Assembly (NCBI RefSeq): GCF_003323745.1
Contig: NZ_QOIL01000007.1
Coordinates: forward strand, 292,809-348,234
Origin: Sphaerisporangium album
GTDB taxonomy: Bacteria; Actinomycetota; Actinomycetes; Streptosporangiales; Streptosporangiaceae
Length of the DNA: 55,426 bases
Reading direction: 5' to 3'
Shown: one piece after another, positions 28,546 to 37,379 of the stretch
Layout: each line of letters starts with the position of its first letter
How positions within the stretch are numbered: position 1 is the stretch's first letter
Notes under the pieces: generated by a model
The model's database searches: none
Told to the model about the DNA's origin: nothing
Seen by the model: only the letters and a program-made list of their open reading frames with translations
Translations under genes and position numbers: made by a program

Positions 28546-30575
28546 CCAGGCTCGGCGGCCCGTTATGCGGGCTCCTCGCGCCGGCGACCCGTGCCGGGGA
28601 TCCGGCCCTCCGGAAGAGGACGCTCCGCTTCAAGCTGTACTCGCTGCTCAGCCTGCCCATCGTCGCGCTGATCCTGCTGTGGACCTTCATCACCGGGTAC
28701 CTGGTCAGCGACGTGTTCGAGCTGCGCAGGGCCGTCACGCAGTTCGAACAGGTCGCGGTGCCCGCCTTCGCCCTAGCCGACCGCGTACGTGACGAGCGCC
28801 ACCTGTCCGCGGTCCTCCTGAGCGGGACGGGCCCCGACGGCGGGCGCCTGTCCACCGCCCGGGAGGAGACCGACCGGGCCGTGGTGCTGCTCCACCAGCG
28901 CGCGACCTCCCAGGAGGGGTCGAGCGCCACCGGGCCCGACGTGGTGGAGGGCCTCACCGCGCTGGAGCGCGAGCTGCAGCGGCTCGGCGGACTGCGGGAG
29001 CAGGTCGACTCCCGGTCCCTCGACCGGCTGGGGGCCGTCCAGCAGTACACCGAGATCCAGAACTCGCTCTACCGGATGACCGACCGGCTGGTGACCGTCC
29101 CCGACCCCGCGCTGTACCGGCAGGCGAACGGGCTGCAGACCATCGCCGGGTCGCGCGAGCTGCTGTCCCAGGAGGACGCGCTCCTGTCCGGCGCGCTGCT
29201 GCGCGGGCAGCTCGGCGCCGAGGAGCAGCGCGCGTTCGCGCAGATCGTCGCCGGCCGCAGGCTCCTGTTCGACCGCGGGATGCGGGACCTCGACCCCGAG
29301 CTGCGCCGGCCGTACGACGGCCTGCTCTCCTCGGCCGACTACAAGCGCCTCACCGCCATCGAGAACGAGGTCGGCGCGCGGCGCGGCGCCCTGGGGCAGG
29401 CCACCGCGTGGCAGGGGCTCGCCGGGACGCTCGGCACGCGGGTGGACCGGCTCACCGCCGACAGCGCCGCCCTGCTGAACCTCCGCGCCGACGACGCGTC
29501 CTTCGGGATCGTCGCCCGGATCGCCATCGCGGCGGGCCTCGGGCTCGTCGCGATCCTGCTCGCCGTGGTGCTGTCCGCGCGGCTCGGCCGGGGCCTCTCC
29601 CAGGAGCTGGCCGACCTGCGCAGCGCCGCCCTGGAGCTCGCCGACGTGCGGCTTCCCGGCGTCGTCCGCAAGCTGCGCGACAGCGAGCCCGTCGAGGTCG
29701 ACACCGAGGCGCCGCCGATCCACATCACCGGCACCACCCTGGAGGTGCAGGACGTCGCCCAGGCGTTCTCGACCGTACGCCGCACGGCCGTCAAGGCGGC
29801 GGTCGGGCAGGCGGACCTGCGCAGGGGCGTCAGCCTGGTGTTCCGCAACCTGGCGCGGCGCAACCAGTCGCTGCTGCACCGCCAGCTCACGCATCTCGAC
29901 ACGATGCAGCGCAAGACCAACGCCCCCGACGCCCAGGCCGACCTGTTCCGGCTGGACCACCTGACCACGCGCATGCGCCGCCAGGCCGAAGGCCTGATCA
30001 TCCTCTCCGGCGCGCCCGCGGGCCGCGCGTGGCGCAGGCCGGTGCCGATGCACGACGTGGTGCGCGGCTCGGTGGCCGAGGTGGAGGACTACTCGCGCGT
30101 CACCGTCATGCCGATGTCGGACGCCTCGCTGGTCGGCACGGCCGTCGCCGACGTGATCCACATGCTGGCCGAGCTGATCGAGAACGCCACCGTCTTCTCC
30201 CCGCCCAGCACCCGCGTCTACATCAGGGGCGACCTCGTCGGCCGGGGCTTCGCCGTCGAGATCGAGGACCGCGGCCTCGGTCTGACCCCCGAGGACCGCG
30301 AAGAGATCAACCGGCGGCTGGTCGACCCGCCGGAGTTCAACCTCGCCGACAGCGACCGCCTCGGCCTGTTCGTCGTCAGCCGCCTGGCCGCCCGCCACGA
30401 CATCAAGGTGGCCCTGCGCCGCTCCCCGTACGGTGGAACCACCGCCGTCGTGCTGCTCCCCCACGGCCTGGTGATCCCCGCGGGCCTGGACGAGGAGCCC
30501 GCCGGCCCGGACACCGGCTCGATGCCCGCCGTCATCTCCCTGGAGCAGGGCTCGGACCCGACCAACCGCCGCTGA
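28518..30575 (+). CDS. CvnA-like sensor histidine kinase (NIT-HAMP-HATPase)
   Basis: A 685-residue membrane sensor. TM1 is at 41-63 and TM2 near 330-352; the roughly 260-residue extracellular region between them matches nitrate/nitrite-sensing (NIT) domains. Then come a HAMP-like linker, a DHp-like helix with RLDHLTTRMRRQAEGLIILSG, and an HATPase domain with N box HMLAELIENATVFSPP near 547-562 and EDRGLGLTP. This is the architecture of CvnA in Streptomyces conservons, but the usual Roadblock, DUF742 and GTPase partners (CvnB-D) do not follow. The GTG start has GGAGGT at 28507-28512, five bases upstream. Likely autophosphorylation is doubtful in this class. Confidence 0.82.
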   Translation: MGAGLTAALTRLGGPLCGLLAPATRAGDPALRKRTLRFKLYSLLSLPIVALILLWTFITGYLVSDVFELRRAVTQFEQVAVPAFALADRVRDERHLSAVLLSGTGPDGGRLSTAREETDRAVVLLHQRATSQEGSSATGPDVVEGLTALERELQRLGGLREQVDSRSLDRLGAVQQYTEIQNSLYRMTDRLVTVPDPALYRQANGLQTIAGSRELLSQEDALLSGALLRGQLGAEEQRAFAQIVAGRRLLFDRGMRDLDPELRRPYDGLLSSADYKRLTAIENEVGARRGALGQATAWQGLAGTLGTRVDRLTADSAALLNLRADDASFGIVARIAIAAGLGLVAILLAVVLSARLGRGLSQELADLRSAALELADVRLPGVVRKLRDSEPVEVDTEAPPIHITGTTLEVQDVAQAFSTVRRTAVKAAVGQADLRRGVSLVFRNLARRNQSLLHRQLTHLDTMQRKTNAPDAQADLFRLDHLTTRMRRQAEGLIILSGAPAGRAWRRPVPMHDVVRGSVAEVEDYSRVTVMPMSDASLVGTAVADVIHMLAELIENATVFSPPSTRVYIRGDLVGRGFAVEIEDRGLGLTPEDREEINRRLVDPPEFNLADSDRLGLFVVSRLAARHDIKVALRRSPYGGTTAVVLLPHGLVIPAGLDEEPAGPDTGSMPAVISLEQGSDPTNRR

Positions 30576-30635
30576 CGTCCGGCCTCACCAGGAACGCTGG
30601 ACGCCGACCGGCCCGGTGGCACCTGACGACCGGTA

Positions 30636-31292
30636 CTAAACGCGGCCCTCGGCCAGGACGGTGACGAGGTCGGGGATGGTGTCGATGATCACATCGGCCC
30701 GCTGAGCGGCGGGGCGTTCCGCGTGCAGGTAGCCCCACGGGCCCCGGCGCAGCAGGGCCGTGCGCATTCCCGCTTCGGCGGCCGGGATCACGTCGTTGTC
30801 CAGCCGGTCCCCGACGTACAGAACGTCCCCCGGCTCGCGGCCCGCCACGGCGGCGACCTTGGCGAAGAACTCCGGGTGCGGCTTGCTGACGCCCCAGCCG
30901 GCCGAGGTGTGGATGCCGTCCACCGGCAGGTCCATCGCGGCCAGCTGGTCGTACGCCTGCGGCGGCTGGTTGCCGGCGATGACGAGCTGGTACCCGGCCT
31001 CCCGCAGCGCGGCGAGCCCCGGCCGCACGTCGGGGTACAGGTCGTCCTCGTCGAAGTTCTCCCGCAGCCCGCCCGGCTCCTCCCGCCGCCAGGCGTCCAG
31101 CTCGGCGGACAGGTCGATGCCCGGCCGCACGATCTGGAAGGCGTCGCTGTGGGACCGGTCGAGCGCCGCCATCCCGCCGAGCACGCCCATCATGACGAAC
31201 CGGGGCACCCCCAGCCGGTCGGCCCACCGCGACCAGATGCGCGTCTCGTCGACCAGCGTCTCCCCGACATCGAACACCAGCGCCCGAACCAC
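30636..31292 (-). CDS. HAD-superfamily hydrolase
   Basis: A 218-residue HAD phosphatase with motif I as DVGETLVDE (the first Asp present, but the second Asp of the usual DxD replaced by Gly-Glu), motif II VIAGNQP, motif III in GVSKPHPEFF and motif IV GDRLDNDV. The missing second aspartate in motif I makes hydrolysis of phosphate monoesters less certain; DxGET is typical of a dehalogenase/epoxide-type subgroup. Start at GTG 31292. It converges with the kinase gene. Substrate unknown. Confidence 0.8.
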   Translation of the reverse strand: MVRALVFDVGETLVDETRIWSRWADRLGVPRFVMMGVLGGMAALDRSHSDAFQIVRPGIDLSAELDAWRREEPGGLRENFDEDDLYPDVRPGLAALREAGYQLVIAGNQPPQAYDQLAAMDLPVDGIHTSAGWGVSKPHPEFFAKVAAVAGREPGDVLYVGDRLDNDVIPAAEAGMRTALLRRGPWGYLHAERPAAQRADVIIDTIPDLVTVLAEGRV

Positions 31293-31412
31293 CCGACTCC
31301 CCCTCCACGATGTGCCAGTACCGCACCCTACTCGGCCGCGATGAGCGCCAGTGATCCACGCATGCCCGGTGACGCGGGGACGGTCGCCGCCGCCAGCTTC
31401 TGACTAGATCTA

Positions 31413-31442
31413 TTGACTCGATACCACACATTTGCTGATACT
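31413..31442 (+). promoter_or_regulatory. Candidate housekeeping promoter for biosynthetic operon
   Basis: TTGACT (31413-31418) and GATACT (31437-31442) are spaced by 18 bases, a good match to vegetative-type actinomycete promoters. They lie in an AT-rich patch and would give a leader of about 270 bases before the first gene of the operon at 31721. Confidence 0.45.
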
Positions 31443-31667
31443 GGGCGAGTCTTAACGATTTGCGCCCAGCCTCCACAGCACTTCCGACCCTTCGTAAAGC
31501 TCCAACCGCCCATGGTCCCGCCACCCGGGAGCACGGAGCCGGCTGCCAGGTCGTAGTACGTACGGGGTGTTCACGCCGAGCAGGACGCCGCCGCGTCCGG
31601 CACGGGCCCTGGCAGACGTGTCCGCGTCGTGGACGGTCGCCCACCTTCCTGATCGATCGCCTGACGT

Positions 31668-31687
31668 CCGCGGGTTCCCACCCGCGG
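31668..31687 (+). promoter_or_regulatory. Leader stem-loop before biosynthetic operon
   Basis: CCGCGGGT (31668-31675) and ACCCGCGG (31680-31687) form a perfect 8-bp stem with loop TCCC, 17 bases upstream of the ribosome site of the first operon gene. The same bases contain a direct repeat CCGCGGGTT and a 10-bp palindrome ACCCGCGGGT, so it could be an RNA leader element or a DNA operator. Confidence 0.4.
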
Positions 31688-31720
31688 GTTACATGCACGC
31701 CATAGGGGGATGAGTCGATC

Positions 31721-32818
31721 TTGGCAGCCGGAGTCGCTCTGCCGACGAACGTGCAACACCACCACAATTCCTACCTGTACGGCGCTCTGCCGCTGTGCGT
31801 CGCGCTCGCGAGCGGCGTCGACGAATGGTTCATGGGACGATTCGTCCAGCTCCACTCCTACGGAGTCTCGCGCCGCCCGGGCGACATCAGGCCCGGCGAC
31901 GTCTGCGTGGACTACACCGACAGCTTCGCCTACACCGAAGTGCTGGAGACGTCGGTGGTGACCCGCGGCGAGGCCATGGCGATCGGCGACCTGGTGGACT
32001 TCATCATCGAGACCGTCGACTCCGGCCGGCACCTGATCGCCTTCGTGGACGAGAACCACCTGCGCGGCTATCCGGGCTCCTACGTCCACGAGTTCCTGTT
32101 CTACGGCTACGACCGCGACGCCCGCCACGTCATGGCCGTGGCGTTCGACAACCGCGGGCGGTTCACGTCGATGAACTTCGGCTTCGAGGCGGTGAACGAG
32201 GCGTTCAGGCGAGGTATGGCCGAGATCACGGGCGTGGACCGACTGGCCGTCATGACCGGGTGCATCCAGGTGCTGTGGCCGAGGGGCAACGCGCCCGCGT
32301 TCGACCTCGCCGACTTCGGCCGTCGCCTCCGGTCGTACGTCGACCGGGAGCCGAAGGGCGGTGAGCACATCTTCGGCCACTGGTGGTTCCCCCGGTCGTC
32401 CGACCTGCTCGAACGCCCGGCGGTGCGGTTCGGCATGGACGTCTACGCCGACATCGCCGCCCACCTCCAGGGCGTCTCGCCGGATGTCGAGATGGCGACC
32501 GGCGAGCCCGACTACAGCTCCCAGTTCGACTACCGGATCGTCCACCTGTTCGGCGAGCACAAGAAGCTGGTGAAGGCGCGGCTCGACTACGTCGCCGCGC
32601 GCCACGACCTCGAAGACGTACTCGCCCCGTACCTGTCGGCCTATGACGCGGTGGTGGAGGACGCCGGGGTCGCCTCCATGGCGGGACTCCGCTACACGAT
32701 CCGCCCGCACGCCGGGACCATGGAGTACATCGCCTCGGTCGTCCGTGACCTCGAAGGACGCGAGCACGACATCCTCGACGGCTGCTGCAAGGTGATCGAG
32801 GACGCCGCCGCCTCGTGA
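31721..32818 (+). CDS. Papain-fold (BtrH/C39-like) protein, operon gene 1
   Basis: A 365-residue soluble protein that starts the biosynthetic operon. Layout resembles BtrH/C39-like papain-fold proteins that transfer or cleave acyl/peptidyl groups: an N-terminal QHHHNSYLYGALPLCVALASGVDEWFMG box, GRHLIAFVDENHL near 103-115, and YVHEFLFYGYD near 121-131, which would hold the catalytic His. The position where BtrH-like proteins have Cys (H-C-x-S) appears as Asn, so the nucleophile may be missing. The likely start is TTG 31721 with GGGGGA at 31705-31710. It overlaps the FkbH gene by GTGA. Assignment is by pattern only. Confidence 0.5.
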   Translation: MAAGVALPTNVQHHHNSYLYGALPLCVALASGVDEWFMGRFVQLHSYGVSRRPGDIRPGDVCVDYTDSFAYTEVLETSVVTRGEAMAIGDLVDFIIETVDSGRHLIAFVDENHLRGYPGSYVHEFLFYGYDRDARHVMAVAFDNRGRFTSMNFGFEAVNEAFRRGMAEITGVDRLAVMTGCIQVLWPRGNAPAFDLADFGRRLRSYVDREPKGGEHIFGHWWFPRSSDLLERPAVRFGMDVYADIAAHLQGVSPDVEMATGEPDYSSQFDYRIVHLFGEHKKLVKARLDYVAARHDLEDVLAPYLSAYDAVVEDAGVASMAGLRYTIRPHAGTMEYIASVVRDLEGREHDILDGCCKVIEDAAAS

Positions 32819-35010
32819 GACCGGACCATCCTCCCGGCCGCGGCGGCGGGCCGCCGGCCGACGAACCGGACGCCAGGGAGATCGTCTTGCGCCAGCAGCG
32901 CCACCGATGGAGCCGTCTTGTGTCGGTCGTGGAGTTGAGCGACTGCGTCGTCCTCACCCACCCGATCCATCTGCACCGCCTCACCTTGAGGGCCGACCTC
33001 TGGCGCCTGTGCGGGCCGCTGCTCTCCCGGCCGCTCACCGCCGCCGAGTTCGCCGGCGACAGCCTCCGGCCGGACACCGCCGCCGCCCTCTTCTCCATGC
33101 TGCGCGACCGGGGCTTCGTCGTCCCCGAGGACGCCGACGAACTGGAGCAGGCCGAACGCGCGGTCACCGAGGGTGACGGCCGCGCGCGCTACCTGGAGCT
33201 CGATCCGGTGGGCCCCGGCGACCTCACGCCCGGGCCGGGCGTCACGGGCCAGGCGGGTACGCCGGACGGCGAGGGCGGTCTGACGCCGATGCGCGTCATG
33301 CTGGTCGGCGGCTGCGTCCTGCAGTTCGCCGAGGACGCCCTGGTACGCCGGGGGGCGCGCCGGGGCCTCAGCGTGACGACCCGCCACCTGTGGCCGGACG
33401 ACCGCGAGCCGCTCGCCGAGCAGATCGGCGCCTGGGATCCGCATCTCATCGTCCTGCAGCCCTCCACCCAGCATTTCATGAGCCCGCTCTGGGACCACGG
33501 GGCACTGGAGGACGAGGGGCGCCGCCGCCGTCAGGCCGCCGCGCTCGGCAGGCTGGTCGCCTCGCACATCGACGACCTGGCCGCCGCCGCGGGAGATCGC
33601 CTGGTGCTGGTGCACAACTTCGCCTTCCCCGCCATCTCCCCGTTCGGCCGGTTCGACTTCCGCACACCGGCCGGATTCCGTGAGCTCGTCGGCGGCCTGA
33701 ACCTCCGGATCGACGCGGCGGCGTCCGCGCACGGCAACGTCATGGTGCTGGACGAACAGGCTCTCGCGGCCCGGCACGGAGCGGGCCGGCTGTTCGACGA
33801 CCTGTACTTCCCGTACGGCCACCACGGCGGGATGCCCGATCTCACGGTGGAACAGCCCAACCAGACGCCGGGGCTCAGCTCGCTGCTGGCCGAGGAGTAC
33901 CTGGACTGCCACGTCGCGCACCACCGCCTCGGCCAGATCAAGTGCGTCGTGACGGACTTGGACGGCACCCTGTGGCCGGGCAACGCCGCCGAGACCGGGT
34001 TCGGCTGGGTCGACTCCGACGGCACGAGCCGGTGGCTCCACATGGGCGTGCAGCAGGCGCTGGCTCTGCTCGGCAGGCGCGGCATCCTGCTGGCGACCTG
34101 CGGCAAGGGGTCGGCGGAGGTGACGCTGGACCTGTGGCGGCGAAACCAGGGCCGCCTCATGATCTCTCCGGACGACTTCGTCACCCATCGCATCAACTGG
34201 GAGGACAAGTCGGCCAACATCCTGCGCATATGTCGTGATCTGCAGGTGGCGCCGGAGAGCGTCCTCTTCCTCGACGACAACCACGTCGAACGGCTGGAGG
34301 TGCGGGCGCGCGCCCCCGGCGTGCGGGTACTCGACGTTCCCGTCCACGACTTCCGCCGGGCCCTGCTCAGCGATCCCCGCTGCCAGACCGGCTCGGTGAC
34401 CAAGGAGAGCGCTCTGCGGGCCGTGACCACCAAGGCGATGCTCGCGCGCGAGGAGCTCGCCTCGGCGACCGACCGCCGGTCCTTCCTGCGCGACCTGGAG
34501 GTGACGATGACCGTACGGCCGGCCGTACCCGCGGACCTGCCCCGCGTCGTCGAGCTGTGCGGCCGTACGACGCAGTTCAACACGATGGGGAGCACGCTGA
34601 CCGGCGAGGAGGCGCGCGCGTCGGCTGCCACGTCGGCGGTGTGGACGCTGTCGGTGTCGGACAGGATCGCCGACTACGGCCTGGTGGGGGTCGTGATGCT
34701 GCGAGGTGCCGAGGTCGCGGGCATGGTGGTGAGCTGCCGGGTCCTCGGCCTGGACGTCGCGCTGCCCTTCCTGGTCGCGACCCTGCGGGCCGGCGGCGGG
34801 GACCGGCCGGGGACCACCGGCTCGATCGTCGAGACCGCGCGCAACCATCCGTGCCGCGGCATCTTCACGTCCGCCGGATTCGAGCCCGCCGGCGCGGGGC
34901 TCTTCCGGCTGGCCGACCCCGGCCGGCTGCCCTCCCTGGACGATCTGCCGCACCGGCTGGACGTCCAGGCCGGCACCGCGGCCCGCGTGCAGGAGGCGGC
35001 CGGTGCCTGA
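32815..35010 (+). CDS. Large FkbH-like HAD-IIIC protein
   Basis: A 731-residue multidomain protein. Residues 30-125 look like a small winged-helix domain of the PqqD/RRE type (SDCVVLTHPIHLHRLTLRADLWRLCGPL ... FSMLRDRGFVV). Residues 158-370 resemble the SGNH-like N-terminal domain of long FkbH proteins (MRVMLVGGCVLQ...). Residues 375-530 are the HAD-IIIC core with CVVTDLDGTLWPG and SVLFLDDN. From about 564 it ends in a GNAT-like domain (MTVRPAVPADLPRVVELCGRTTQFN). FkbH enzymes load a glyceryl unit from 1,3-bisphosphoglycerate onto an acyl carrier protein. No carrier gene is visible nearby. The first domain is unusual for the family. Confidence 0.78.
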   Translation: MRPDHPPGRGGGPPADEPDAREIVLRQQRHRWSRLVSVVELSDCVVLTHPIHLHRLTLRADLWRLCGPLLSRPLTAAEFAGDSLRPDTAAALFSMLRDRGFVVPEDADELEQAERAVTEGDGRARYLELDPVGPGDLTPGPGVTGQAGTPDGEGGLTPMRVMLVGGCVLQFAEDALVRRGARRGLSVTTRHLWPDDREPLAEQIGAWDPHLIVLQPSTQHFMSPLWDHGALEDEGRRRRQAAALGRLVASHIDDLAAAAGDRLVLVHNFAFPAISPFGRFDFRTPAGFRELVGGLNLRIDAAASAHGNVMVLDEQALAARHGAGRLFDDLYFPYGHHGGMPDLTVEQPNQTPGLSSLLAEEYLDCHVAHHRLGQIKCVVTDLDGTLWPGNAAETGFGWVDSDGTSRWLHMGVQQALALLGRRGILLATCGKGSAEVTLDLWRRNQGRLMISPDDFVTHRINWEDKSANILRICRDLQVAPESVLFLDDNHVERLEVRARAPGVRVLDVPVHDFRRALLSDPRCQTGSVTKESALRAVTTKAMLAREELASATDRRSFLRDLEVTMTVRPAVPADLPRVVELCGRTTQFNTMGSTLTGEEARASAATSAVWTLSVSDRIADYGLVGVVMLRGAEVAGMVVSCRVLGLDVALPFLVATLRAGGGDRPGTTGSIVETARNHPCRGIFTSAGFEPAGAGLFRLADPGRLPSLDDLPHRLDVQAGTAARVQEAAGA

Positions 35011-36364
35011 GACGGAGCAGACGACCGGTGAACGACGGACCGAGACCAGGCCGCGGGGGATCCTGCGCCGGTTCACGGGGGGCTTCAGGGACAACGAGGC
35101 GCTGGCCACGCTGGTCGTCTCGCTGTTCCTCCTCCAGCTCGGCTCGTCGATGACCCAGGTGGCGATCCCGCTGCTCGCCGCCGATCGCTACGGGTTCGGC
35201 CTGGCCGTGGGCATCGCGCTGGGCATCCGCCTGGTCCCGACGGTTCTGCTCAGCGCGGTCGCCGGCTATCTCATCGAGCGGATCGACCCCCGGCGGGTCG
35301 CGGTGTGGAGCTCGGTGTCCAGCGCCGCCGTCGTGGCGCTCTTCCCGCTGACGACCGAGCTCTGGCAGCTCTACGTCCTGTCGTTCCTCACCGGCATCAC
35401 CTACATGTTCGGCGTGCCGGCGTGGATGGCCCTGCGCCCGCAGGCGATGAAGCCGGGCGCCGAACTGGAAGGCAACAGCTCGGTGGTGACCGCCGAGCGG
35501 ACGACCATGCTGCTCGGCCCGGCCCTCGCGGCCGCCATCGCGACCTCGCTGGGCCTGGTCTGGCTGTTCGCCGCCGAGGCCGCGAGCGCCGCCGCGGCGG
35601 CCGTGCTGATCCTGCGCATACCGCTGCGCGCCCGGGACGCGCGGAAAGAGCCGGGCAAGGACCGGGAAGGGACGGCCGGCGGGACGGCCGCCGTGGTCAG
35701 GAAGACGATCCAGGGGGCCTTCGTCGACGGGCCGCGCGACCTGGCCCGCGCGGTCGGCCGGGACCGCTTCCTACTGGGCCTGACCATAACCTCGTTCACC
35801 TACGTCTTCGCGGTGGCGCTCGGCCGTACGTTTCTCATCGCCGCCACCGCCGAGTGGTTTCCCGAACACCAGGTGTACGGCTACGCGCTGGCCGCGATGG
35901 GAGCCGGGGGCATCGTCGGCGGCTTCCTGGGCGGCAGGCTGGGGCGGTTCCACGCCGGCAAGGTGTACGTGCTGGGCAACGCCCTGGAGGGCTTCTGCTG
36001 GCTCGCGATGCCGTTCCTCCCCCTGCACGGGGCGCTGTACGGCCTGCTGTTCCTCGCCGGGTTCCTGGAATCGGTGGCCAGCGTCGTGTACTTCGCCGAG
36101 GTGCAGCGGCGCCTGCCGGACCAGCACATGGGCCGCTACTTCGCCGCGCTCATCCCGCTGCTGGACGTCTGCACGGCGCTCGGCCTGACGATCGGCGCGC
36201 CGCTGACCGGCAGCGCCGGCCTGACGTGGGTGGCCGCGGGGATCTTCGCGCTGATCACCCTTCCCGTGGTCGTCGGGTACCCGGTGTTCGGCCGCGCCCC
36301 CGCGCCGCCGGGCGCGGAGCCCACGGAGAGTACCGGACGGACGGAGGTCGAACGTGACACATGA
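35003..36364 (+). CDS. MFS exporter
   Basis: A 453-residue, roughly 12-helix major-facilitator protein of the MFS_3/EntS-like type: FRDNEALATLVVSLFLLQLGSSMTQVAIPLLAADRYGFGLAVGIALGIRLVPTVLLSAVAGYLIERIDPRRV, followed by a second repeat with GFLGGRLGRFHAGKVYVLG. A long charged loop (about 210-240) separates the two halves. It overlaps the genes on both sides (8 and 11 bases), so it belongs to the biosynthetic operon and probably exports the product or gives self-protection. Confidence 0.8.
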   Translation: MPETEQTTGERRTETRPRGILRRFTGGFRDNEALATLVVSLFLLQLGSSMTQVAIPLLAADRYGFGLAVGIALGIRLVPTVLLSAVAGYLIERIDPRRVAVWSSVSSAAVVALFPLTTELWQLYVLSFLTGITYMFGVPAWMALRPQAMKPGAELEGNSSVVTAERTTMLLGPALAAAIATSLGLVWLFAAEAASAAAAAVLILRIPLRARDARKEPGKDREGTAGGTAAVVRKTIQGAFVDGPRDLARAVGRDRFLLGLTITSFTYVFAVALGRTFLIAATAEWFPEHQVYGYALAAMGAGGIVGGFLGGRLGRFHAGKVYVLGNALEGFCWLAMPFLPLHGALYGLLFLAGFLESVASVVYFAEVQRRLPDQHMGRYFAALIPLLDVCTALGLTIGAPLTGSAGLTWVAAGIFALITLPVVVGYPVFGRAPAPPGAEPTESTGRTEVERDT

Positions 36365-37379
36365 CTGGTCGCACGCCACCATGGTGATCACCGGCGGCGC
36401 GGGCTTCCTCGGCTCGCACCTGTCGCGCAGGTTCGTGCGCGCCGGTGCCCGCGTGGTGTGCCTGGACTCGCTGGTCACCGGCAGCGCCGCCAACGTCCGG
36501 GACCTCCTCGGCGACCCGCGCTTCGAGCTCGTCGTGGCCGACGTGACGGAACCGTGGAGCGTCCCCGGCCCCGTGGACGCCGTGCTGCACCTCGCCTCCC
36601 CCGCCTCGCCCCGCGACTACGCGCGGCTCCCCCTGGAGACGCTGCGGGCGGGCAGCGCCGGCACCTGGAACGCCCTGACGCTGGCGCGCGAGAAGGGGGC
36701 GCGTTTCCTGCTCGCCTCGACGTCGGAGGTGTACGGCGAGCCGAGCGAGCATCCCCAGAGGGAGAGCTACTTCGGGAACGTCAACCCGGTCGGCCCGCGA
36801 AGCATGTACGACGAGGCCAAACGCTTCGCGGAGGCGTTGACGACGTCGTTCTCGCGGGTGCACGGCGTGCGGTGCGGCATCGTCCGTCTCTTCAACGTGT
36901 ACGGCCCGCACATGAGCCTCTCGGACGGGCGGGTCGTCCCGGCGTTCATCGGCCAGGCCCTGTCCGGGCTTCCGCTGACGGTCTTCGGGGACGGCGGCCA
37001 GACGCGCTCGCTGTGCTACGTCGACGACGCCGTGGAGGGCATGGTCGCGAGCTGTGTCCACGACACCGGCGGGCGCCCGGTCAACATCGGCAGCGACGAG
37101 GAGGTGAGCGTGCTGGACCTCGCCGCTCTCATCCTGCGGCTCACCGCGGGCGAGGACGACACCGGGCCGAGCGGCGGGCGCCCTCCCGGCCGGACCCGTG
37201 ACCCGGACGCCTCACACGGCCTGGGAGACCAGGTCCGGCACCTGCCGCTGCCCCCCGAGGATCCCCGGCGGCGCAGGCCCGACCTCACCCTGGCCAGGGA
37301 ACTGCTGAACTGGAAGCCGCAGACCGCCCTGCGCGACGGCCTGGCGAGGACCATCCAGTGGGCGAGGGACGCCCGGTGA
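36354..37379 (+). CDS. NAD-dependent SDR, UDP-glucuronate decarboxylase-like
   Basis: A 341-residue extended short-chain dehydrogenase. GGAGFLGSH at 14-22 binds NAD; HLASPASPRDYARLPLETLRAGSAGTWNAL and STSEVYGEP (122-130) are characteristic of UDP-glucuronate decarboxylases (UXS); the catalytic YDEAK is at 152-156. The tail LPLPPEDPRRRRPDLTLARELLNWKP also matches that family, although the segment before it (about 265-285) is degenerate and rich in Gly/Arg/Pro. It probably makes UDP-xylose or a related nucleotide sugar for the adjacent glycosyltransferase. Confidence 0.75.
   Translation: MTHDWSHATMVITGGAGFLGSHLSRRFVRAGARVVCLDSLVTGSAANVRDLLGDPRFELVVADVTEPWSVPGPVDAVLHLASPASPRDYARLPLETLRAGSAGTWNALTLAREKGARFLLASTSEVYGEPSEHPQRESYFGNVNPVGPRSMYDEAKRFAEALTTSFSRVHGVRCGIVRLFNVYGPHMSLSDGRVVPAFIGQALSGLPLTVFGDGGQTRSLCYVDDAVEGMVASCVHDTGGRPVNIGSDEEVSVLDLAALILRLTAGEDDTGPSGGRPPGRTRDPDASHGLGDQVRHLPLPPEDPRRRRPDLTLARELLNWKPQTALRDGLARTIQWARDAR

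Larger units (their letters stand above)
31293..31720. other. 428-base leader region upstream of biosynthetic operon
   Basis: This divergent spacer holds a candidate promoter (31413-31442) and a leader hairpin (31668-31687), described separately. It includes the longest AT-rich stretch in the neighbourhood (about 31400-31460). No supported gene is seen; short reading frames here have no good start signals. Confidence 0.5.

Noticed and set aside
32692..35109. 805-codon antisense frame opposite the FkbH gene
   Set aside because: Same GC artefact; FkbH motifs (DLDGTLWPG) are on the plus strand.
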